From: Planctomycetota bacterium
GTDB lineage: Bacteria > Planctomycetota > Phycisphaerae > UBA1845
Length of the DNA: 64,000 bases
Reading direction: 5' to 3'
NCBI GenBank assembly: GCA_030616775.1
Contig: JAUWWQ010000010.1
Coordinates: forward strand, 34,588 to 98,587
Every line of letters begins with the position of its first letter. The stretch's first letter is position 1. Both the position numbers and the translations under genes were made by a program. This document shows positions 33,514 to 43,669 of the stretch, piece by piece. The notes below the pieces were generated by a model, which saw only the letters and a list, made by a program, of their open reading frames with translations, searched no databases and was not told the origin of the DNA.

Positions 33514-36231
33514 TTATTTGGCTTCGGCCCAGGTGGGGGCCCAGGCGACATCGACGACGATGGGTACGTCCAGCTTGATGGCCTGTTCCATTTTCTCGCG
33601 GATGAGTTTGGCGTCACGGTCTACGTGTCGGCGCTGGACCTCGAAGACCAGCTCGTCGTGGACCTGGATGAGCATCCTGGCCGAGTGCTCGCCGGCCTTG
33701 TACGCCCGGTGAATGTCGATCATGGCCCGTTTGATCAAGTCGGCGGCCGAACCCTGCACGACGGTGTTGACCGCGATTCGCTCGCCGAAGGAGACCTGTT
33801 GCCGGTTGCGCGATTGCAGCTCCTGAATCGGTCGGCGTCTTCCCAGAATAGTCTCGGCATAGCCGGTTCGCCTGGCCGTGGCGATACAGTGGTCGATGAA
33901 CGACCGAATACCGGGATAGTGATTGAAATAGGCGTCGATGAACTTCCGGGCCTCGCCGACGGGGATGCCGAGCGATCTCGAAAGCCCGAAGGCGGATTGC
34001 CCGTAGATTATGCCGAAGTTGACGCCCTTGGCGGCACTTCGTTGAGCGGGCGTAACCTCTTCGAGTGACACACCGTTGACCTGAGCCGCGACTGCCCGAT
34101 GAATGTCCGCACCGCTGTGAAAGGCTTCGAGAAGCGCCGAGTCCCTACAAAAATGAGCGAGAAGCCGCAACTCGATCTGGGAATAGTCGGCGCTGAGCAA
34201 AACGCTGTCCGGATCACCCGCAACAATGGCCCCACGAATTTGCCGCCCCATTTCCGTGCGGACGGGAATGTTCTGCAGGTTGGGATCGCGCGACGACAAC
34301 CGGCCGGTCACTGTACCGGTCTGGTCGAACGACGCGTGCAGGCGGCCGGTCCGCCGGCAAACCATCGTGGGGAGAGTCTCGACGTAGGTCCTTTTGAGCT
34401 TGGCAAGTTCACGGTAATCCAGCACCAGCCTGGGGATGGGGCTCTCGGTACGAGCGGCCAACGTCTCCAGTGTCTCGGCATCGGTGCTCCGGCCGGTCTT
34501 GGTCTTTTTCACCACTCCAAGATGCTGCTCATCGAAAAGCACGGTGGCGAGCTGTTTGGTGGAGTCAATGTTGAACTCGTGCCCGGCCGCCCTGTGCACC
34601 TCGCGCTTCAGGTCGATCATCCGATCCGCCATAGACTCGCCCAGTCCGGTCAGCAGCTCCACGTTAAGGGCAATACCGTTGTTCTCCATCTCCACGAGGA
34701 CTTCGACCAGTGGCATCTCGGTGTCACGAAAGAGCGGCTCCACGTGACTTCCGGTCATGCGCGGCTCGAGCACCTCCTTTAGGCGCCACGTGAAGTCAGC
34801 GTCCTCGGCCGCGTATTGACAAACGCGACCGGTGTCGACTTGATCAATCGTTATCTGCTTCTGACCCTTACCGATCAGATCGGTGATGGGGATCATGTCG
34901 TGGCCGAGCAGTCCCTTGGCCAGCGAGTCCAACGAATGAGATCGCATCAGCGGATCGAGCAGAAAACTGGCGATCCTCGTGTCGAACTCCATGCCCGCGA
35001 CTTCAATACCCACCTGCCTGAGCATGAGGGCGTCGAACTTGATGTTGTGCCCGACCTTGGCTGTGGTAGGATTTTCGAGGATCGGCTTGAGCTTGGCCAC
35101 AACGGCGTCAACAGGCAACACCGATCCCATCGCGGCCCGGACGGGAATGTAATAGGCTTCGCCGGCCTTCCACGAGAAAGACAATCCGACCAGATCGGCG
35201 GCCACTGGATTCAGACCGGTAGTCTCCGTGTCGAATGCGAATGACAACTGTTTGGCGAGCTTCTTGACAAATGCGTCGAACTGGGCCGGTGTGTCGATCA
35301 GTTGATAGTCGTCGCGCTCGACCATCGGCATCGGCTGCGTTGGCGCCCGCTCAACCGGTGCACCGGATCGACCGACGAAGCTGTCCAACTGCTCTTGAAG
35401 CCGGTTGAACTCGAGTTCGTCGAAGATCGGTCGCAGTGCGCCGAAGTCCAGACGATCCGTGGGGCAGTCATCCAGGGCAAGGTCAACGGGAGCGTCGCAG
35501 CGCAGCGTGACCAGTTGCCGCGTCAGAGAAAGCTGATCTGCAAAGGCCTTGACCCGTTCGCACATCTTCGGCGTAAGCTTGTAGGCATTGTCGACGACGG
35601 CCTGGGCCGACCCGTATTCCTTGATAAGTTTTACCGCTGTCTTTAGACCGATGCCCGGCACTCCGGCAACGTTGTCGGTTGAATCACCGGTTAGCGTCTG
35701 GATCTCAACGGCTTGCTGTGGGGTGTAACCCTTCTTTTCCGCCAACGCAGCAGAATCGACGACCTCATCCTTGCCGGCATCATAGAGGCGGACTTTCTCG
35801 GTGATGAGCTGCTCGAGGTCCTTGTCCCGGCTGACCAGATAGATATCTACGTCCTGATCACGAAGCCGATGAGCCATTGTGGCCATCAGGTCGTCGGCCT
35901 CGAAGCCAGGTACGCGATATATCGGAATGCCCAGCGTCGCAACGATGGAGGTGATGCGATCGGCTTGAACGTGCAATGCTTCGGGTGCCGGGTCGCGGTG
36001 GGCCTTGTAACTGGCGTCCAGCTCGCGCCGGAAGGTGGTCTCGTCACTGACGTCCAGCGCGATGGCCAGGTAATCCGGCCGGCGGTCGCGAAGCAAAGCG
36101 AACAACATCTGGCAGAAGACATAGGTAGCCCGCGTCGGCTCACCACTGGGACTGGTCAGATCCCTGAACGGCGCGTAAAACGCCCGGTAAATCTGATAGT
36201 GACCGTCAATGATGTACAAGCTCTTCGCCAT
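33514..36231 (-). CDS. polA: DNA polymerase I
   Basis: 905 residues with all three domains. The 5'-3' exonuclease covers residues 1-~290 (LYIIDGHYQIYRAFYA, VPGFEADDLMATMA, DSTDNVAGVPGIGLKTA). The 3'-5' exonuclease starts at ~320 (FAFDTETTGLNP, with Asp/Glu of ExoI intact; VGHNIKFDALML; YAAEDADFTWRL). The family A polymerase fills the rest (SADYSQIELRLLAHF, KGVNFGIIYGQSAFGLS, LIQVHDELVFEV). Used in repair and Okazaki fragment maturation. Proofreading looks functional, which is not always so in family A enzymes. Monocistronic. Confidence 0.97.
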   Translation of the reverse strand: MAKSLYIIDGHYQIYRAFYAPFRDLTSPSGEPTRATYVFCQMLFALLRDRRPDYLAIALDVSDETTFRRELDASYKAHRDPAPEALHVQADRITSIVATLGIPIYRVPGFEADDLMATMAHRLRDQDVDIYLVSRDKDLEQLITEKVRLYDAGKDEVVDSAALAEKKGYTPQQAVEIQTLTGDSTDNVAGVPGIGLKTAVKLIKEYGSAQAVVDNAYKLTPKMCERVKAFADQLSLTRQLVTLRCDAPVDLALDDCPTDRLDFGALRPIFDELEFNRLQEQLDSFVGRSGAPVERAPTQPMPMVERDDYQLIDTPAQFDAFVKKLAKQLSFAFDTETTGLNPVAADLVGLSFSWKAGEAYYIPVRAAMGSVLPVDAVVAKLKPILENPTTAKVGHNIKFDALMLRQVGIEVAGMEFDTRIASFLLDPLMRSHSLDSLAKGLLGHDMIPITDLIGKGQKQITIDQVDTGRVCQYAAEDADFTWRLKEVLEPRMTGSHVEPLFRDTEMPLVEVLVEMENNGIALNVELLTGLGESMADRMIDLKREVHRAAGHEFNIDSTKQLATVLFDEQHLGVVKKTKTGRSTDAETLETLAARTESPIPRLVLDYRELAKLKRTYVETLPTMVCRRTGRLHASFDQTGTVTGRLSSRDPNLQNIPVRTEMGRQIRGAIVAGDPDSVLLSADYSQIELRLLAHFCRDSALLEAFHSGADIHRAVAAQVNGVSLEEVTPAQRSAAKGVNFGIIYGQSAFGLSRSLGIPVGEARKFIDAYFNHYPGIRSFIDHCIATARRTGYAETILGRRRPIQELQSRNRQQVSFGERIAVNTVVQGSAADLIKRAMIDIHRAYKAGEHSARMLIQVHDELVFEVQRRHVDRDAKLIREKMEQAIKLDVPIVVDVAWAPTWAEAK

Positions 36232-36268
36232 CGGCCGTCTGCGCGTACGTTCCCAAGCGGCGTGCTAG

Positions 36269-36392
36269 TACCGTGTTTCACAAATACTACGACTATAGAT
36301 CACGCGCCGAGCCGCAGGCTTTAGCCTGCGCGGAGCACCGCGCGGGCTGAAGCCCGCGGCTCAGATAGTAGCAGGACTTATGAAACACGGTA
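36269..36392. mobile_element. Miniature inverted-repeat element, copy E
   Basis: 124 bp. Left end TACCGTGTTTCACAAATACT, right end GGACTTATGAAACACGGTA, with CCGCAGGCTTTAGCCTGCG and CGCGGGCTGAAGCCCGCGG hairpins inside. It is flanked on both sides by CTAG, which may be a 4-bp target duplication. The right CTAG supplies the TAG stop codon of pgi on the minus strand. Confidence 0.7.
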
Positions 36393-37982
36393 CTAGGTCA
36401 TACCATATCTCGCGTCGAAGGGATCGGTTCCGACCGTGCGTCCCACGCCGTGGTCGGGATTGGTGGCCGCGTGCTCGAGAATCTGGTAGACGGCTTCCAC
36501 TGCGTCAGGTTCGCCAATCGCGGCGGCGATGTCTTCCACGGTCCGCGACGACTTGGGACTGTCCCGAAGGTGGGCCAGGACCCGTCGCTGCAGGTCAAGC
36601 ACGGCCCCGGCGGCCTTCTTGCCGGCTTCGACACCCGGCTGGTCATAGGCATTGACGTTTATCAGCTCGGCATACAGGCCGACTGTACGTTCGAACAACG
36701 CGATCAAAGCACCAAGGCTGCGGGAATTGAGTTCGTCGAGGGTGATGGTGATCGACTCGCGCCCATTCTCCGAAAGGCCCTGTCGAGTTCCCTGCCAGAA
36801 GGCATTCAGGTAATCACCGGTGGTAACGTCCTCTTCCACCCGGACTGATTGCCCCTCGCGGCCGCGGCGGACGTTGATGAAGGTGACGAAGAAGTCGTCG
36901 GGCCCATCACGAAGCTGCTGCACATAGGCGTGTTGATCGGTGCTGCCTTTGTTGCCGTAGACGGTGAGGCCCTGATGGACCGTCTCGCCCGCGCGGCTGC
37001 GCTTTTTGCCGATCGATTCCATGACAAGTTGCTGAAGGTATCGACCAAGCAGTGCAAGCCGGTCCCGGTAGGGCAGGACGACCATGTTGCGCGTGCCCTC
37101 CCCGCCACCGCTGTAGTGCCACATTAGTGACAGCAACGCCGCCGGATTCCTCAACAGGTTCTTCTCACGAGTTACGATATCGCACTGCCGGGCTCCGGCA
37201 AGCATCGCATCGACATCGATCCCCTGCAACGCCGCCGGCAGCAGACCGACCGCCGAGAGCACCGACGTACGGCCGCCAACCCAATCCCACATCGGAAAAC
37301 TACCCAGCCACCGCTCGCGGGCCGCCTGTTGATGAAGGGAACTCCCTTCGCACGTGACCGCGACCGCGTGCTTTGCAAAGCTCAAGCCCGCCCGCTGATA
37401 GGCTGCGGCCACCTCCAGCATGGCATTGCGCGACTCTCTGGTTTCGCCCGACTTCGAGGTGACAATGGCAAGCGTTTGCGGCAGCTCTTCGTCCAGCTCC
37501 GCAAGTGCCCGATCGATGCCGTCGGGGTCGGTATTGTCGATGAACCGAACGATCAGGGGGTCGTCCTTTTGTCCGAGGGCGTCGCAGACAAGCTGCGGGC
37601 CCAACACCGATCCGCCGATTCCAATGACCAAAAGGATATAAAATCCGTCGCCGTGCTGCGGCGCGACCGCCCCGGTGTGCACCTGACCGGCGAACTCTCT
37701 GACCGCGGCTACAGTCTTTTCTATGTCACGCCGGATCACGTCATTAGGGGCCAGTTCCGGGGCCCGCAACCAGTAATGGCCCACCATGCGGTCCTCATCG
37801 ACGTTGGCCTTGGCGCCGCCTTCGAGCTTTTCCATAGCGGCCAGAGCGCGGTCCATCGGCCCGGCCATACGTTCAAGGTATCCCTCGTCGAACATCATCC
37901 GGCTGATGTCAACTTGCAGCCCGATGCCGGGTGCTGCGCACAAGTATTGCCTGTAACGCTTCCACAGTTCACGCTGATTCAT
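36393..37982 (-). CDS. pgi: Glucose-6-phosphate isomerase
   Basis: 529 residues from ATG 37982 ([15 protein letters not shown]), which has GGAG eight bases upstream; a longer frame to 38045 overlaps the upstream gene and is less likely. Family motifs: [39 protein letters not shown], the signature region around [19 protein letters not shown], and [18 protein letters not shown] with catalytic His. It interconverts glucose-6-phosphate and fructose-6-phosphate. It overlaps the stop of the MFS-acyltransferase gene by 14 bp. The stop codon lies in CTAG at the edge of a mini inverted-repeat element. Confidence 0.95.
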   Translation of the reverse strand: MNQRELWKRYRQYLCAAPGIGLQVDISRMMFDEGYLERMAGPMDRALAAMEKLEGGAKANVDEDRMVGHYWLRAPELAPNDVIRRDIEKTVAAVREFAGQVHTGAVAPQHGDGFYILLVIGIGGSVLGPQLVCDALGQKDDPLIVRFIDNTDPDGIDRALAELDEELPQTLAIVTSKSGETRESRNAMLEVAAAYQRAGLSFAKHAVAVTCEGSSLHQQAARERWLGSFPMWDWVGGRTSVLSAVGLLPAALQGIDVDAMLAGARQCDIVTREKNLLRNPAALLSLMWHYSGGGEGTRNMVVLPYRDRLALLGRYLQQLVMESIGKKRSRAGETVHQGLTVYGNKGSTDQHAYVQQLRDGPDDFFVTFINVRRGREGQSVRVEEDVTTGDYLNAFWQGTRQGLSENGRESITITLDELNSRSLGALIALFERTVGLYAELINVNAYDQPGVEAGKKAAGAVLDLQRRVLAHLRDSPKSSRTVEDIAAAIGEPDAVEAVYQILEHAATNPDHGVGRTVGTDPFDARYGMT

Positions 37983-39945
37983 TCGACTGCTCCAACGTGT
38001 CGTCATGTTGATAGTGCCTATCCGCTGTGATGCTCGAATCTTCACACGGCGCCAGGCTCTGGATCGCAGTGAAGATCTTTCGCGTGACCGTCTTGACCGT
38101 CTCCCTGTTGGATCTGCCGGCTCCGAATTCGCTCAGATCAACCGGTTTGCCGAGCCGGATTCGGGCCCGGTGTCGCGTCAGCAATCCCTTCACTATTCCG
38201 TCGCGGTAGATTATGCCGCTGATGTGAGCCGGGATAACCGTGGCTCCTGTTCTCAAGGCAAGCATGGCAACGCCGTCCTTTGGCTCCACAGCCTGTCCCG
38301 GTGGGACAATTCGGCCTTCTATAAAGATGCCCAATGCCTTGCCGGCGCGCAGGTGGCGGATAGCCTGCTTGGTTGCGTCCGCGTCACGGGTCTCTCGCCT
38401 GACGGGAATACACTCGATCAGTCGCATTATCGACCGTGCGATCGGCCAATTGGCATACTCCTGGGCCACCAAAAATGAGATCGGTCGATAGGGTACGGCG
38501 GCGCTTAGAAAAACCGGGTCCGCGGAACACGCATGATTGGCCGCAATGATGACCGGTCCCTCACGGGGCACGGTCGACGGTCCGATCCGCTGGAATCGCC
38601 ACCAGCACTTGGCCAGGAACTCATTGAGGTGTTCCCCGAGTGTCAGCCGCGTTCCGAGCATGCTGCGGTGGAGGTGTACGCCGAGATTGATGATCCCGGC
38701 TGCGAGAGTCACCACCGCGACACCGATGAGGATGTAACCGACCCAATCGTCAAGCCGGGCCCATCGGGGAACACCGAGCAGCCCGGTCGCGAGCAACAGG
38801 GCCGCAGTCGTGCAGAGGTCTCTGACGCCGAAAACCCGTCCTCTGTACCGATCGGCTACAATCCGCTGCAACAGGGTGTTGAAACTGGCGATCACCATCA
38901 CACCGAACATCCCCGCCAACACAACCCCAACCGCACCAATCACGGCCCGGGTGAACAGCTCAACGGGGAGAAAAACGGAGGCTGCAAAAACCGCAATACT
39001 CGATCCGATGCCGAACAGCCCCAGGATGATGGCAATCTCACTCCGCAGGGCGTTACCCAGCACCGTTATAACCAGCGCACCCAGGATGAAGCCGGCACCT
39101 AGAAAGGCCCGGTATGTGCTCATTGCCTGGTAATTCTCTGTGTAGCCGTAGGCATCACGTACAACGGCCGGTATGACGCATTTGACCAAGGCACCGCAAA
39201 ACCACACTAACGCGGCGATGGCAAGCAACTCCCAGACGCGGCGGTGACACATGGCGTAGCGAAATCCGCCGACAAGCTGTCGTGCGGTCTCGCTCATGCC
39301 ACGTTTACGGGCAGTCTGACTGAGTTGCGGCGGGGCTCGGAGCATCCACAACAACACTGCGCTGCCCAAGAATGTGGCTGCATCGATACGGAATGCGTAT
39401 ACCGGCTCGAAGTGGTCGGCGAGATACCCGCCAATCTGGATCGCCACCATGGTGGCAATAACGCCCAGGCCGCTGATCATACCGTTGGCCCGGATGAGCT
39501 GGTGGGGGCGGATCAACGTGGGTAGAAGCGCCGAACGGGCCGGCGAAAAGAGCGCCGCAAACGCCCCCACCAGGAGCAGGGGCATAAACGGTCCCCATGT
39601 GCCCCAAGGCACGGTCCAGGCCATCAGGACCACGAACGAAACCATCACCAGGCAGCGCACCAGGTCGGCTGTGATCATAAGGCTGCGCCGAGGCAGCCGG
39701 TCGGCCAGCCAGCCCGTGATCGGTGCCAGCAGGAAAAACGGCACGAAGAACAGAAAAGTCATCCGGGCATCCAGCGGCGTGACGTCGACGTCGGAACTGG
39801 CCGCGTTCTGCGTCTTGAGGATGGCCATCTCGGAGAGGTGATCTCCAAGCGCACTAATCCCATACGCGCACCACAGCAACATGAAGTTGCGGTTGCCGAT
39901 AAGGTCCCACCGGCGGCTTCGAGGTTGGCCGGCGGCTGATGTCAT
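37969..39945 (-). CDS. MFS transporter fused to 1-acylglycerol-3-phosphate acyltransferase
   Basis: 658 residues from ATG 39945; a GTG at 39960 is possible. The N-terminal ~430 residues form a 12-helix MFS transporter ([50 protein letters not shown]). The C-terminal ~220 residues are a PlsC domain with [10 protein letters not shown] (HxxxxD), [10 protein letters not shown] and VIPAHISGI. The order matches lysophospholipid transporter-acyltransferase fusions (LplT-Aas type) that flip and re-acylate lysophospholipids; that role is inferred. Its end overlaps pgi. Confidence 0.88.
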   Translation of the reverse strand: MTSAAGQPRSRRWDLIGNRNFMLLWCAYGISALGDHLSEMAILKTQNAASSDVDVTPLDARMTFLFFVPFFLLAPITGWLADRLPRRSLMITADLVRCLVMVSFVVLMAWTVPWGTWGPFMPLLLVGAFAALFSPARSALLPTLIRPHQLIRANGMISGLGVIATMVAIQIGGYLADHFEPVYAFRIDAATFLGSAVLLWMLRAPPQLSQTARKRGMSETARQLVGGFRYAMCHRRVWELLAIAALVWFCGALVKCVIPAVVRDAYGYTENYQAMSTYRAFLGAGFILGALVITVLGNALRSEIAIILGLFGIGSSIAVFAASVFLPVELFTRAVIGAVGVVLAGMFGVMVIASFNTLLQRIVADRYRGRVFGVRDLCTTAALLLATGLLGVPRWARLDDWVGYILIGVAVVTLAAGIINLGVHLHRSMLGTRLTLGEHLNEFLAKCWWRFQRIGPSTVPREGPVIIAANHACSADPVFLSAAVPYRPISFLVAQEYANWPIARSIMRLIECIPVRRETRDADATKQAIRHLRAGKALGIFIEGRIVPPGQAVEPKDGVAMLALRTGATVIPAHISGIIYRDGIVKGLLTRHRARIRLGKPVDLSEFGAGRSNRETVKTVTRKIFTAIQSLAPCEDSSITADRHYQHDDTLEQSNESA

Positions 39946-39960
39946 CCGTTGCTCGTGCAC

Positions 39961-41131
39961 TCCGCCTTCTCGGGTGGCATGCTGGTGTCGGGGCTCCCGG
40001 TAGAGTTCTTATCGTAAACCACCGTGGGCCCGATGGATAGCGTTCGGTTGTGCATCCCGTCTAGGGTCAGGGCAATCGCATCTAAATGCCTCGACCGAGC
40101 AGTGCTCCGTTACTCGTGCTTTGAGGAATGGGTGACATGTCGAAGATCCCGAGAATCGGGAGCCAAGGGTCCGCGTCGCACGACAGGAGCCAAGCCCCGG
40201 AGGGGCGGCGGAAACTCATGACAGCCATCCATCGCCCCTTCCGGGGCTTCTGTGTTTGCACCATTCTCATTCTGGTTGGTTGGGTCGGGTGGCCAATGCC
40301 CTTTGGACATGGGGGAGACGATGACATACGCTCGTTTCCGTAGGCCATCTGGTCCGCACAGCGGATCCTGCAATAACTGCCATGCTATCCGCGACGATCA
40401 TCGCCTCCGAATCTGCCACGGACCTGCCGTGAATCGCGCCTATTTGCCCGCTCCAAGGGGAAAAAGGGGACCGGCTCCGAGCTCATGGCCGATCACGCCA
40501 CCGAAAAGCGCCCCCGGCGAGGTGCCTGTACCCTTTTTCAACAGGCTCCTGACGCCTCCGCGACAACGATTCCGAAAGGGGACTGGCTCCGAGCTAATGG
40601 CCGATCACGCCACCGAGAAGCGCCCCCGGCGAAGTGCCTGTACCCTTTTTCAACCCGCGCATCATCAACCTCTGCCCCCATCCCGGCGCACCGGGACCAG
40701 CCTTCGTTTGGTACGTGTTTAGCGTGGGTACCTGGACCCCCCTCCCTGACAGGGAGGGGCTGGGGGAGGGTCGGCCTTGTGGAGCTCCGGTGTTGGCGAC
40801 CAACCTGAGACCCCCCTGTAGTCCCCCCTTGCAGGGGGGACGGTTGAGGTCGCTAAACACATGCTTCGTTCGGTGGCCGCGTCAGCCACGCTGCATGAGC
40901 GGCGGCGGCACACCGGCGTTGCAGCGGCCGCCTCTCCATGTTATGCTCCCTGCATGTTGTCTAACGGTGCCTGCAGAAGCCCTTTTTCTGGCGCGAGTTT
41001 GACCTATGAAGAGCAAGGATGAAGGCGGAAGAATGAAGGATGAGTAGAGAAGCGGCTGCCCCGCCTTCATCCTTCATCTTTCATCCTTCATCCTTGCGGA
41101 GCGCGCCTCTGGCAGACGATCCATAGGCGTG
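39961..41131. repeat. Long gene-free repeat region
   Basis: About 1.2 kb without a supported gene. It contains GCCCCGGAGGGGCGG with its partner CGCCCCTTCCGGGGC (40190-40250). Two direct copies of an ~80-bp unit start near 40465 and 40577 (GACTGGCTCCGAGCT...GTGCCTGTACCCTTTTTCAA). CCCCCCTTGCAGGGGGGA lies at 40820-40842. AAGGATGAAGGCGG pairs with CCGCCTTCATCCTT, with CATCCTT repeats, at 41018-41097. All look like dispersed repeats. Confidence 0.55.
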
Positions 41132-41163
41132 TCATGCGGACAGAAAACCAAAGTTCCGCATGA
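41132..41163. promoter_or_regulatory. Inverted repeat upstream of the RloC-like gene
   Basis: TCATGCGGA (41132-41140) and TCCGCATGA (41155-41163) form a perfect 9-bp inverted repeat with a 14-bp spacer, and a further ATGCGGATC follows. It lies about 70 bp before the start codon in an AT-richer stretch. It could be an operator or a leader hairpin; nothing else in the sequence decides this. Confidence 0.4.
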
Positions 41164-41232
41164 TATGCGGATCAATCTAATTATTGTTAGGCCTTTTTCT
41201 AGCGACGCCCTGAAATGTGAAGGCTGTTGGCA

Positions 41233-43458
41233 ATGATCCGCACTATCCAGAACATAAAAGCATTTGGAGTTTTCAGTGGTTTTCGGTGGCCCTCAGGCCT
41301 CCCAGAATTCAAACAGTTCAATGTGATCTATGGGTGGAACTACTCTGGCAAGACCACCCTATCGCGCGCCTTCCGGTGTTTTGAGTTGAAAGAGCGGCAT
41401 TCGGACTTCACTGACGCGGAAGTGCAACTCAAGGCGGACGAAGGTCAACTGCACCAGTTGTCTACACTGCATACCGCGCCCGAGTTACGCGTGTTCAATA
41501 CCGACTTTGTCCGCGAAAACCTCAGGTTCGAATTCGGGAGCGCGTTGCCCGTCTTAGTCTTGGGCGCAGTGGACATCGCGAAGCAGAAAGCCCTGAAAGC
41601 TAATAAGGATGAGCGGCAAGAGCTCACCACAAGCAAGAAGTCGAACGAAAGACGGCGGGAGAAGAGACAATTGGCCATCGATAAGGCTCTCACCCGCTAC
41701 GCACGAGACTTCATAAAGAACCCGCTTGGTGTACCGAACTACGACAAAACGCGCTTCGAGCCGCTGGTCATCAAATGCAAGACCAAGCCGGAAAGCTATT
41801 TGCAGGACGAGGAGGCGCTGCGACAATGTCTTTCCGTCTTTCGATCTACAGAGAAGAAGCCCGCTCTTTCGACCAAAGAAATGACGCTTTCGTCAGTGGT
41901 GGAGCAAAAGGAGAAGGCTACGTCGCTCCTTGCGAGAGTGGTCACTGCGAGCAACCCAATTCCCCGGCTCAAGGAGGACCCAGCCGTTGAAAGCTGGGTC
42001 AATGAAGGGCGACCATTACATGTAGGGAAGGACACGTGCGAGTTCTGCGCCCAGCGGCTTCCCGCGGACCTAATGGATCAGCTCAGCGCGCACTTCTCCG
42101 CCGACTACGACAACCTGATGGCGGAGTTGAGTGGATTGGCAACAGAGATTCAAGCTGCAGAGGCAGAGCAGATCCAGCTCGACCACAAAGCCGATTTCTA
42201 CCCCAACCTGTCACACCGGTTCATTGGCGAAAAGAAAGAGCTTGACAAACTGCTTAGGTTTCGTAAGGGCGCCCTTGAGAGTCTCCGGCGGGTCCTGGAA
42301 GCAAAGAAGACACAGGCGTTCACGCGTCTTGAATGTCCGCCTGTGGAGGATCCTGCCGCACAAATCACCAGCGCGGTTGAAGCAATCAACAAAACCATCT
42401 CAGAGCACAACAAGCGAACGGCAGAATTCGACAAGAACAGAGAGGAAGCGTTCACTAAGCTCGAGAAGCACTACGCAGCGTTATTTGTTCGCGAAGAGCA
42501 ATACGTCCAGCAGCTTCAGCAGGTTGCGGATCTTAAAGTCACGATTGACGAGGAGGGCAGCAAGCTCGGGAAACTGGATGAGGGAATTCGCACACTTGAG
42601 GAAGCACTCTCAGAAGCCTCGAAGGGAGCCGAGCGAATCAACGAACTACTCGCCGCATGCTTCGGGAAGGGGGATCTACGAATTGCGGTGTCCGCGGACA
42701 ATCGATTCCAGATTCTCCGCGGGCAAGACATTGCTAAGAACTTGAGCGAGGGAGAGGAGACAGCCATCGCCTTCGCATACTTCATGACCCGCGTTCAGGA
42801 TGGGCGACATCCACTGGGCGATACGATAGTAGTGGTTGACGACCCAGTATCCAGCCTAGACGCAAACCACATTTTCAACACCTACGCGCTGATAAAGACT
42901 CAGTTGGCTGGCTGTCATCAGCTGTTCATTCTCACTCACAGCTTCGAATTCTATAATCTCATCAGAGAGTGGGCTTTCGAGGATGAGGGTGAAAAGAAGC
43001 CGCTGGCCAATTGGAATAAATGGGGTGTGTTCCTAGTTAAGCGAAGAGACGATGGCAAAGCGGTATTGGAGGACATCCCGAAGGAGCTCCTGAAGTTCAA
43101 GTCCGAATACCATTACCTCTTTTCCACGCTCTACCACTTCGGTAAGCCTGGAGCGGGTGATTTCGACTGCCTGTTGAGCCTTCCAAATATCGTTCGGCGG
43201 TTCATGGAGGCTTTCGGCGGAATCATGATTCCATCGTACATGGGACTGAAAAAGAAGATGGAACGTCTTTTCCCCAACGAAGTCGAGCGTGAGCGAGTGT
43301 GGAAGTTCATCAATTACTATTCACACAATATCACGATCACACGTTCGCTCACTATTCCCGACATGAGCGAATGCAAAGCGGTTGTGAAAGCGTGCTTAGG
43401 AGCAGTTGAGAAGTGGAGCTCTGATTACTTCAAAGATATCCAGATAGAGGTCGCCTAA
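41233..43458 (+). CDS. RloC-like AAA_13/ABC ATPase, candidate anticodon nuclease
   Basis: 741 residues from ATG 41233. ATPase motifs are split as in SMC/Rad50-like proteins. Walker A (GWNYSGKTTLSRA, ~residue 38) is followed by long coiled coils broken by a zinc-hook-like CEFC (Cys269, Cys272). Then come an ABC signature (NLSEGEETAIAFAYF), Walker B (IVVVDDPVSSLDANH) and switch His (ILTHSFEF). The C-terminal ~150 residues hold Arg655-x3-Glu659 (VRRFMEAF) and His698 (NYYSHN), matching the R-x3-E...H nuclease triad of PrrC/RloC tRNA-cleaving proteins. RloC acts in phage defence and can stand alone. No restriction genes are adjacent. Base composition is less GC-rich than neighbours, suggesting transfer. 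Confidence 0.75.
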   Translation: MIRTIQNIKAFGVFSGFRWPSGLPEFKQFNVIYGWNYSGKTTLSRAFRCFELKERHSDFTDAEVQLKADEGQLHQLSTLHTAPELRVFNTDFVRENLRFEFGSALPVLVLGAVDIAKQKALKANKDERQELTTSKKSNERRREKRQLAIDKALTRYARDFIKNPLGVPNYDKTRFEPLVIKCKTKPESYLQDEEALRQCLSVFRSTEKKPALSTKEMTLSSVVEQKEKATSLLARVVTASNPIPRLKEDPAVESWVNEGRPLHVGKDTCEFCAQRLPADLMDQLSAHFSADYDNLMAELSGLATEIQAAEAEQIQLDHKADFYPNLSHRFIGEKKELDKLLRFRKGALESLRRVLEAKKTQAFTRLECPPVEDPAAQITSAVEAINKTISEHNKRTAEFDKNREEAFTKLEKHYAALFVREEQYVQQLQQVADLKVTIDEEGSKLGKLDEGIRTLEEALSEASKGAERINELLAACFGKGDLRIAVSADNRFQILRGQDIAKNLSEGEETAIAFAYFMTRVQDGRHPLGDTIVVVDDPVSSLDANHIFNTYALIKTQLAGCHQLFILTHSFEFYNLIREWAFEDEGEKKPLANWNKWGVFLVKRRDDGKAVLEDIPKELLKFKSEYHYLFSTLYHFGKPGAGDFDCLLSLPNIVRRFMEAFGGIMIPSYMGLKKKMERLFPNEVERERVWKFINYYSHNITITRSLTIPDMSECKAVVKACLGAVEKWSSDYFKDIQIEVA

Positions 43459-43611
43459 AGGGACAGCAGTGACAACGGCTGGGAGCAGCGCAAGGCATAA
43501 TAATCGGTTGCAGCGGACGGAGCTCTGCGCCGCCGCTGAACCGCAACGTTCCCGGCGTCCGTAGGTCTGGCTCACTCCCGGCGCGCCGGGATTCAGGTAG
43601 AGGATCAACTT

Positions 43612-43667
43612 GGAAAAAGGTCAGGATTCTTTTCTTGCGTCGAGAAAATCATCCTGAGACCTTTTCC
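43612..43667. repeat. RAYT-type inverted repeat
   Basis: GGAAAAAGGTCAGGATTCTT pairs with AAATCATCCTGAGACCTTTT plus CCC around a TTGCGTCGAG loop. It lies just downstream of the convergent small gene and 150 bp after the RloC-like gene, so it may also end transcription. Relatives lie at 44126-44183 and 28406-28440. Confidence 0.55.
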
Positions 43668-43669
43668 CA

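Noticed and set aside
38533..39102. 189-codon plus-strand frame within the MFS-acyltransferase gene
   Set aside because: Antisense shadow of a well-supported gene.
39961..41131. Insertion sequence in the long gap before the RloC-like gene
   Set aside because: No transposase frame or terminal repeats flanking a coding region were found; only short dispersed repeats.
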